A stretch of 64,000 nt of DNA from assembly GCA_017619375.1 (NCBI GenBank), contig JAFZSL010000031.1, positions 114,176 to 178,175 on the forward strand, in the 5' to 3' direction. The notes under the pieces are model-generated. The model ran no database searches. It was not told the origin of the DNA and saw nothing but the letters and a program-made list of their open reading frames with translations. The DNA is from Prevotella sp. GTDB taxonomy: Bacteria; Bacteroidota; Bacteroidia; Bacteroidales; Bacteroidaceae. This document shows positions 63,823 through 64,000 of the stretch, one piece after another. The stretch's first letter is position 1, and the number at the start of each line of letters is the position of its first letter. The translations under genes and the position numbers were made by a program.

Positions 63823-64000
63823 GAAGATTGACCTGCGGTCGAAGTTGCTCACGCTCGGCAGATTCCAAGCAAGCTTGATCTGCTCTCGCTTAATCGCAAC
63901 TTTGAAGATTGACCTGCGGTCGAAGTTGCTCACGCTCGGCAGATTCCAAGCAAGCTTGATCTGCTCTCGCTTAATCGCAACTTTGAAGATTGACCTGCGG
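63823..64000 (+). repeat. 81-bp tandem repeat, two full units plus a partial third
   Basis: The unit GAAGATTGACCTGCGGTC plus the 62-bp hairpin element repeats exactly with period 81 at 63823 and 63904; a third begins at 63985 and runs off the window. The hairpin elements are 63842-63903 and 63923-63984, with ends AAGTTGC and GCAACTT and an interior CAGATTCCAAGC paired with GCTTGATCTG. Related single copies are at 8878 and 8952. Confidence 0.9.

Noticed and set aside
63823-64000. Possible CRISPR array
   Set aside because: The units are identical over their whole 81 bp, with no unique spacers, and no cas genes are visible.

Overview
The window reads as chromosome of a Bacteroidales bacterium, most likely a Prevotella-like gut or rumen species. 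Support comes from several directions: repeated promoter pairs of the Bacteroidetes type (TTTG, 19-21 bp, TAnnTTTG); a SusC/SusD operon; secreted proteins with C-terminal tails resembling type IX secretion (T9SS) sorting signals; dockerin repeats on non-cellulosomal proteins; and a small-peptide gene of a kind I recall from Prevotella. No rRNA, tRNA, transposase, integrase or CRISPR array was recognised. Genus assignment is inference.

Layout. 1-10.2 kb: the end of an unknown gene, an M18 aminopeptidase, a Ser/Thr kinase with Sel1 repeats and an FHA domain, a large secreted multi-domain protein followed by a 56-residue peptide gene, a repeat-rich spacer, and pyrH. 10.4-16.5 kb (minus): a four-gene SusC-SusD-lipoprotein-lipoprotein operon whose gene content resembles the B. 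thetaiotaomicron peptide importer BT2264-BT2261. 17.1-25.6 kb (plus): gdhA, then tamB-like, 5'-nucleotidase and nudC-like genes. 25.9-33.0 kb (minus): a branched-chain amino acid operon, leuA-leuC-leuD-cimA-like-leuB-TPR, preceded by an Ile/Leu/Val-rich leader peptide and an attenuator. 33.1-57.7 kb: secreted and envelope proteins, including two GH31 glycosidases, a subtilisin-dockerin protease, a carboxylesterase, a second T9SS-tail protein, an SH3-YARHG lipoprotein, a DUF6057-like membrane protein paired with a CxxCH lipoprotein, an alpha/beta hydrolase, a small dockerin protein and a pectate lyase. 57.9-63.8 kb: tilS, rlmI and a 3'-5' exonuclease (minus), then ftsK (plus), ending in an 81-bp tandem repeat that runs out of the window.

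How the genes work together. The leu operon is the best-supported system. The leader has five Ile, three Leu and two Val codons, and an 8-nt segment near its end is perfectly complementary to the first arm of a terminator hairpin. The operon also carries a second synthase resembling characterised citramalate synthase. Together these suggest that LeuCD and LeuB serve both leucine synthesis and a pyruvate/citramalate route to isoleucine, under one attenuator. The secreted enzymes (pectate lyase, GH31 alpha-xylosidase-like enzymes, esterase, protease) and the SusCD operon fit a polymer-degrading lifestyle on plant material and protein.

Dispersed repeats fill several intergenic spaces: a hairpin-forming 62-63 bp element, a GC-rich element, AT-rich palindromes and a short repeat that also occurs inside a coding region. 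All identifications are from reading the sequence and from memory of protein families; no searches were run.
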